Assembly: GCA_019633425.1 (NCBI GenBank)
Contig: WSUB01000054.1
Span: 124,001-188,000, forward strand
DNA length: 64,000 nucleotides
From: Tulasnella sp. 424
Taxonomy: Eukaryota > Basidiomycota > Agaricomycetes > Cantharellales > Tulasnellaceae
Reading direction: 5' to 3'
This document shows, piece after piece, positions 57,276 through 64,000 of this stretch; the stretch's first letter is position 1, and the number at the start of each line of letters is the position of its first letter. The notes beneath the pieces are model-generated. The model saw nothing but the letters and a program-made list of their open reading frames with translations, did not search any database and was not told the DNA's origin. A program made the position numbers and the translations under genes.

Positions 57276-60200
57276 AGTGCAGCCCGAGTATCTCTTCCGG
57301 TTCGAAAGCGAGCAGGATATGGTGCGGTTGAATGATGAAAGCACTCCTCTGTGGCCCATGCTGTGGCCTCACCCTATGTTGGAATTCGTGTTGTTTGTCG
57401 ACTCGTTCCAAATGTAGTAATTCTGGGTCCGCCAATAACGCAGGGATCGTAGTCCCGCATTTCAATATATCGGCATCTAGGATATCGTAGGCGATTGATT
57501 CGAGTCCATCTTGATATGCGCTGATCACTGGCTGAGTTCGTAAGCATTAGCCAAGCACCACCCCACGGACTGTCTAAGCAATGGGCCAACCAACGACAAT
57601 ACGTGAATATGGTATAAACAGCAGCAATGCCAATACCCTAGTAATAAATTACTGGACCAGTTAGTAAACGGTATGTTCCAAACTGAGGGAATGTGAGGCG
57701 TTCGGATTAGGCATTGGAGTTGATTGCCGTGGGAGCTGCTTGTTCAACTTTGTTGGAAGACTGCGCAGTCCCAATCAATTTAAAGAGTGAGACGCAATCC
57801 AAAATCTGCTCTCCTGGCCACAAACCTCCGAGGCAGGTGGGCTCGGTGAGCTATTTTCTTGAGTGGCGGTTCTTCCACGGACATCCACGCTACCCCTCTC
57901 CGAGCTAAATGTCTTCTTTACAGGCGCTTAGCGATGGAACCACCCGCGCCCCATCCTGAGCACTTGGCCAGGCTGTGGGTCGTTGCATTCTAGCACTACC
58001 ATGCTGCTGGGTCCGCTAGACTGAACACATATATCTCTGGCAGTGCTCTTGGTTCCATACTGAGCTCGAGGCCGATACGCCAAGTATAATGGAAACCGAA
58101 GGCGAGTTTCCTAACTGGGATAAGCACCATTTCATCTCCATTTCTGGGCACTTTGGGCTAGCGTAGTCATGATTTCCTGAGACATGGACTCAGTTCGACA
58201 TTTGATTATCTCTGGGCTAGCTGCCGCACCGAAACTTGTCAACCGAAACAATATATTTCCCCCCGCTGATCGGTCGCCAGACAGTTTGTTCTTCCATAGA
58301 AGGATCTTTTTGCGGCTTGTTAGATTGCTATCTGTCCTCATGTAGTAGTGAAGCAAGATCTGGGGAATCGTCTACTCAGGCAGCGATCGCGGGTGCTCAA
58401 TATCTTGAGAGCTTGTAACTTGTGGTTTTGATCGCCGGCGCTCTTAGCAACCGTGCTGGGTCTGATGACCCCAGATCCATCAAAAAGTTGAAAGAGCGTC
58501 AAGAGAGTCACCTCGAAGAGTCTGTTGATGCACTATGTCGTTGATGTGAACTCTGCCTTGCACATTTGGGAGGTTTAGCGCCGAAGACTTTCCTTGGACG
58601 TACAATTAAATCCTTTTGTTGGCATGGATCCTCGTGGCTATCCCGTCAAGCTACTATGAAACGTACTCAGTTGGCCTAGAAGTGGATCTCGGGCGTCAGG
58701 CTCCAATCCCTCGTAACGCAATAAAGGATACGCAGCACATTGCCAAGCGCAGAGCCCCCGTGCAGAGAAAAGAAACAATCCGAAAGCTCCCAAACACCTT
58801 TAGCGATTGTCTTTCGCGTGCATTTGGCTCAAACCTGGCGCCTGCAACCCTGATATGTGGTCGAACATTTGCGGCGGGTCACCATCACAGCGCCGCGAAG
58901 CGAGCACATGCCCTGAATCCCCCGTCTCCCGTCGTTCGCCACCATCACACATATCACACCAAGGGAAACGAGGAAAAAAAAAAGCATACACATTCTATAT
59001 GATCCCAGAAGGAAAGGGGAAGCGCTTTTGAACCACCTAGGTAAATCGTTTGAGGGGCGTGATGCATCGTTGTATTAGTATAACCCGCCCACCACCCCAA
59101 TGTCTTGCGTACCTCAGCTCCTCCAAAAGAAGCGCACGCACGCGCCTCTCGCTTCGCTAGATCACCGAAGGACAAGTCGGGTCTGAGGGAAAGCTAAAAG
59201 AATCAGTTCTTGGGACGGTGAGTGACTGACCTCCGAGAAGGGAGAAGTTTTGAGCGCTTCGTTGTCCCCCTCCGGCCCGGCTGCGGCGGGTGGGGAGTGC
59301 AAAAGAAGGTCGGGTCTCCTGGACTTGCTGTCAACAATAAGCTGAATTGGGTCCATTACGCGTCCCCTCGTCGGGATCGTACGTGCATAACTTGGGACCC
59401 ATGAATATCCTATCCATGCGAGACGGCGAGCTTCAAGAACATGCCACGAGCTCACTCCCCCACTTGTGACGCTAGATCGAGGGGGAATGCGAGAAGTTAG
59501 AGTGTAATCTATTGGGCTGAGCTATCACCCCGGTTGGGCCTTCTGTTCGGTCGGGGGGGGGGGAGGCGAGAGGGGTGAAGACATTATTTCGCCTTGCACC
59601 TCCTTCCCCCCACGGCGATTTCCGAAGGTGACAAGTTTTCCACTAACGTTCAAGCCTCCTATTCCCACACCGTAGGAGAAAGGGTTAGTCGAAAAACTAA
59701 AAACCAAAAAGTGGAGCCGAACGGCTCGGAGATCGGTGTTTCCCAAAGTTTCATTGGAGAGAGGGCGGCGTACGGGAACGGCCTGAGGTGTGGCGGCCTT
59801 GTGACGTCTCGGAATTGCATAAGACCTAATGTTGAAGGACCGGGTGACGGGAATTTCTGCAAGTGGGTATGGCCGAGGTATCGGTCTCGGGTATAGATGA
59901 TTCGGGTAATTGCACGCGACCCGCCGCACGGCTTGATAGGCGAGGGTTCTCCTTGCAGGCCTCTTTCTTCAATCCGATGCCGCAGGTATGTACTCTCAGC
60001 TGGGCTCCCGATTTCAAAACGAAGAAATGTACAGTAGCAATGCGCGGGCAATGGTAATACGAGTCTTGGGCGTCTGAAAAAAGTCGTCAAAGGGTAATCG
60101 AGGAGCGGCGGCGATGGGCAAGAACTGGGATTCTTTGTGGGCTTACTTGGTATGGCAAGATAGTCCCCAAACTCCCCAAATCCCTCGTCAACTTCTTCGT

Positions 60201-62379
60201 CCGGCATTTCACTTTAGTCCTGACTGTCTCTCATCATTGGCAAGCCCAACGTGCAATGTTAATTATGCCACCTGTGCATCTATCGTTCCTCGAAGCACAA
60301 TCGCAGGCAGCGTGCGCTGATTCCAGATTCCAGCCCTCCTCTCTCGAGGGCAGGCCTGGCGATAAGGCGACGATTTCGCTGCACCCCCTCCTCCCCTCGC
60401 TCACAGTGGGCCAGCCAATGATTGCAGTCCTGAGTATGGGAAATGGGACGAATAGCGGGGGCGGAAAGGGAAACGTGTGAGAGATCGGTAAAGTGCTTCT
60501 CGAGAGAGGGAGTTTCTTGTTCCTTTTCGGCAAGCTGCGAGGAAAAGAGAGGCGAGAGAGTGATTGACGACGATGTTGCGATCGAGGTTGCTGAACGCGA
60601 AGGATAGATTGCAGAGCTCTAGCGTCGAACTCGAAGTGGAGAAAGCCACCCACCTTGAAGCATCTATCATCGGCGGAGCTTGAACTCAGCTCCCCAATCC
60701 GGTATTCTAGTTTCCCGAAAAGAACGCATCGTCTGTGTAAAAAGGCGATCGAGACCTAGAGTTATTCTTTTGATCGTCCTCATTACTACTATTATTATTA
60801 TTAATGATGATGGATGGAACGATTTATAAAATAAATTATAATTCGGTGTGCACCAGCGGCGTTTACTAAATGCGGTTATGGGTGTGAGAGAATCGAGGTC
60901 AAAGCTACAAAGGACAAATTTCCTTCACGACACCTGGAACCTAAACCCACGTTTCTCGCTTTTCGCCTCAAGCTCGCTTTTCTCTGATTGGGTGACCCTT
61001 TTCGAATTCGTTCGGGGGTCGAGGGCAGGGATGTTCTGAGGTTGAACAGTAAATCGCTCAGCTCGGGGTAGACGTTCAGAGACGGCATCGCCGCGTTCCC
61101 CGGCGCAGCCTTTCGGTTTCTTGAATCCCACCTCCAACCGTCGTCGTAGCTTAGGTTTTTCATCCGAGCTCGCCACCGCAGGCCACCCGAAGGACCTTCG
61201 AAAAAATAAATCAAAACACGTTTTCATTTCCTGATCCTTTTGTTCCAAAGGCGCCTGCCTTTTTGTTCTTCCAATGGGATGAATGGATGTGTATGTCATA
61301 CGTCAATTGCGCGATGCACCTCTAAGGGTTTGTCGTCATTCAAAATCCACTGCATTGACGCGACGAGATGAAGGGGGCGGGAGAGAGGGGGAATCGGGCG
61401 AGGCGGCGGTTGGCCCGATGGATGGTGGATGGGTCCGATCGGAGGTCATCCAAACATTGGTGGGTGATAGCCGCCGGTCAGGGTCTCGCCTTGCAGGGCA
61501 AAGTTCTCGTTGGCGACGACGATGACGACGAATGACTACTCGCCAGGTACTCGAATCGCGCCCGGCCGAAGAGAAGCAAGCGATTACGAAGCGGCATGTT
61601 TTCCATCAACGAAATAAAAAAATAAACCTGGGGGAAATAAACAATTTCAGAGACCGATGGCTACCTTGACAGCTTGTCAGCCCAAGACCCCGTCGATCGT
61701 GGGTTGGGCTCATGAGAACTTCACGGTGAGTCCCGAGGAGGGTGGGACTGCGCAAAAGGTAATAAAACGGCAAACTACATATATAGTATATTTGGTTTGT
61801 GGAAAGGAAGTAAAAGGTAATTGGAATTCCATAAGAAGTTGGGTTTTCGCGGGTGTGAGTGGGTTTGGGTCTGCTCGGCAAGGGGTGAGAGCCACCTAGT
61901 TGGTGGGATGATAGTCTACCATTGTCTCGGCCACTGGCATCCCTTAGCACACCGCTCTTCCCCCCGGTGTTCTTGTGGTCCTCCTTCCTCCGCTAAAGAG
62001 TCATTGTCCAAAAGGGATTTTAATGAAAGCAACGAATGTGTACGACAAGGAGGTTAGTGCTAGCGTGGCACCTTCCTGTGCAATGCGTTGGTGCGCCCTC
62101 TGGGTTCGGACAGCAAGGCGTGCCGGGGGGTGACTCCACTTGTGCGCCCCCTCGGTGATCCCGTCCGCATTGTTGGTACCCGGACGATCACCACATCGCT
62201 GGTTCATCTTCCGTTTCGGATATCGATTTGAAGGGCGGGCGCACTGTTCCGAGTCCGGGGTCTGGAAGCGAGGTTCTTGTGGGCCCTGTTCAGAGCGGGT
62301 GATGCCCTTGAACGCCGGTGATTGGTTGGGATGGAGATGTGGGAAAGTAATGGCTTGGTTTGGTTATTAAACACAACCT
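57276..62379. other. Five-kilobase interval without a convincing gene
   Basis: The start is the promoter flank of the membrane-protein copy 2. Beyond about 57600 only weak items occur. On the minus strand an ATG at 60207 begins MPDEEVDEGFGEFGDYLAIP and meets a GTAAGC donor, with an open stretch after a TTTTTTCAG acceptor; it may be a short real exon pair, but no family is recognised. On the plus strand an ATG at 61657 begins MATLTACQPKTPSIVGWAHE and runs to a GTGAGT donor. Neither could be extended into a gene. No transposon ends were found. Confidence 0.45.
60785..60812. repeat. TTA microsatellite
   Basis: Imperfect run of ATT/ACT trinucleotides (ACTACTATTATTATTATTAA) followed by an AT-rich patch. 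Confidence 0.85.
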
Positions 62380-64000
62380 TGTGCTTTCCCCCATTAAGCT
62401 GTCTGCATCCTCCTTTCAGTTCGTGGAGTGCTCGTTCAGTCCCTCACCCCCTCCTTCCCTCCCTCCCCTCCCCTCTCTGTGCTCCTCGCCTCTCTCAGCT
62501 CCTCCCGATTCGTACGATCTGCCCAACTCGACGCAACCTCTTCCTCTGAATCCCCCCCGACGCATACGCTTCCCTCGTTCGCGTTGATTTCATTTCCCTT
62601 TTCGTAACAACCACCTCTTCTCTCTCTCCCTCCCTTCTTCGCTACTATTGCCTGGCTTTTAACAGCGCTACTCTCACATCGTAAGTCGCTTAAAGGGCCT
62701 TGGGTGCCGTGTCATGGCACATTCCTTCTCTCTCCCTCTCTCTCTTCCCCCTTCTCTCTCCAACCCTTGCCATCATTCGTAAATGTCTCGTCGCGAGAGA
62801 GCTTCTTGGCTTCGAACGCTCGCTTCACTGTTGCGCTGATGCGCCCAAAAGCGGCAAGGGGCCCTGGAGAGAAAGGTGCTTTTGAAGCGGAGTTCGCTTT
62901 CGTTTTTCTGATTTGACCCTCGAACACAATCCTTAGAACGCTCGTACTCATTCCTGTTCTTGTCAACAGCTCGCGCACACATTCAACTAAGCCAGCCTTT
63001 CTCTTCAAACGCGTTCAAGGTCAGTCTGCGCTTTGTGCTCTATCTCCCCATCCCATCCCATCCCATCCCAAACGGTTGGACAAGAGAGGTTGCATCTCGA
63101 GATGGACGCGCGCTTCCCGATAACGGCAAGGCCAGCGTCATCGTGTCATCTCGTCATCCCAGAGAAGTCTTGCCTTCGACCTTGATCCGTACTGCCACCA
63201 CCACCCAGCCGAAAATGAAGGACGCGATTGGCTCGACCCCTTTCCCCCATGTGAACCACCTCGACTGCCTTATCCATCACGGTCCTTCTTCTCTCCTCGC
63301 CCCCTTTTCCCTTTCCATGTCGTCATAGCCACTTGATAGGCGTGATGCGGTCTCCGGTGGCACTATTATCTCTTCCCCATTTTCCCCGAAATGGAGTCGA
63401 AACCTGTGCCCGAGACACTCGAGAGGTGCACTGGGGCGTTGATCGGAACTGACTCAGCCGAGCCGAGGCGTCGTCTCGTGGCCTTTTGTGCAATATTTGG
63501 AATATTTACCGCGCTTCACTAGTCTCCGTCCTCGCTTTCCTTTTTGGCCCTCCCTCTCTCCCCTCTCCTCCGTCCACTTCACTCTCACCGCCCCTCTCCG
63601 ATCCCGCGGCTTTTACCTCTTCTGGAACAGCGATAAGATATAGAGCACTAACGCACTCTCTGGGTTGATCGCTCTCATAGCCATTTACCGACGCCGCGTC
63701 CTTGCGCAGCCGCCTTCGCTTCCGAATTACGCGTGGAGTTTAGTTACCGGATTTGGGGTGTAACCAAGGTCAGTTGCAGTCAGGATTACAAGTACCAAGC
63801 TATAACCACCCAAAGTCCTCGCCATTTCGCTCCACACCTCGACCCCCCTCGCATCCGCTTGGCAATACTGACACACCCCTCGTCATCGACCAGACCAGAC
63901 CCCCCAAGGAACGGAAAAACGAACGCGTCGGGTTTTCCCATAACCGGCAATAAGAACAGCGCGTGGCCTGGAGCGTTGTCATTGGCCCGCTCATCAAACC
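62380..64000 (+). promoter_or_regulatory. Pyrimidine-rich promoter/leader of a gene beyond the window
   Basis: The plus strand becomes strongly C/T-rich at 62430-62510 and again at 62720-62770, 63530-63600. This is the usual look of basidiomycete transcription start regions. Several good donor-like sites follow (CATCGTAAGT near 62678, AAGGTCAGT near 63018), consistent with a long spliced leader. No frame here shows a protein family. The coding start probably lies to the right of 64000. Confidence 0.4.
63047..63070. repeat. CCCAT pentanucleotide repeat
   Basis: Nearly five perfect CCCAT units within the C/T-rich leader-like region. Confidence 0.9.

Larger units (their letters stand above)
50985..57565 (-). 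repeat. Tandem duplication of the membrane-protein unit
   Basis: Unit 1 (about 50985-54300) and unit 2 (about 54372-57565) are collinear through promoter, exons, introns and 3' flank. Copies have diverged by scattered substitutions, one minisatellite expansion and a 51-base in-frame difference. Confidence 0.88.

Overview
The window looks like a filamentous basidiomycete, most likely an Agaricomycete. Genes carry many short introns (about 45-75 bases, GT-AG), single-copy eukaryotic housekeeping proteins alternate with families typical of mushroom-forming fungi (F-box proteins, a MYND-finger protein, a TKL-type kinase, an Agaricomycete-style gag-like protein), and intergenic spacers are short. 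No rRNA, tRNA, CRISPR array or bacterial-style operon was seen. Species-level placement is not possible from the sequence alone.

Layout. 1-314: 3' end of GTP cyclohydrolase II (RIB1). 442-2951 (-): MCM10. 3585-4440 (+): a small retrotransposon-gag-like gene without pol. 4441-7728: gene-poor, with one decayed candidate. 7729-11532 (-): HUL5-type HECT ubiquitin ligase. 12107-12949 (+): MYND-finger gene interrupted by an in-frame TGA. 12998-16327 (-): BZZ1 (F-BAR, C1, two SH3). 17861-19306 (+): TKL-like kinase. 19464-20691 (+): LYR-motif Cup1-like protein. 21193-24521 (-): PRP6 splicing factor. 25040-26086 (+): BTB/POZ protein. 26922-33696 (+): GCN2. 36697-42030 (+): RRM plus YTH m6A-reader protein.

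From about 42.6 to 57.6 kb the character changes to recently duplicated accessory genes: three O-methyltransferase copies (two apparently intact, one decayed), two F-box copies (one frameshifted), and two copies of a large membrane-anchored protein with three beta-sandwich-like ectodomains, a Ser/Thr stalk and one membrane span. A 129-bp MITE sits in one duplicated flank, a fragment of the membrane-protein gene sits between the F-box copies, and the only assembly gap is flanked by an exact 77-bp repeat that looks like an unmerged contig overlap. From 57.3 to 64 kb no convincing gene was found; the last 1.6 kb is pyrimidine-rich and looks like the promoter/leader of a gene beyond the window.

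The housekeeping half (replication, splicing, translation stress control, RNA modification reading, ubiquitin, endocytosis) shows no functional clustering. The best candidate for something little described is the tandem three-domain membrane protein family with a minisatellite-encoded stalk; the gag-like gene is the second.
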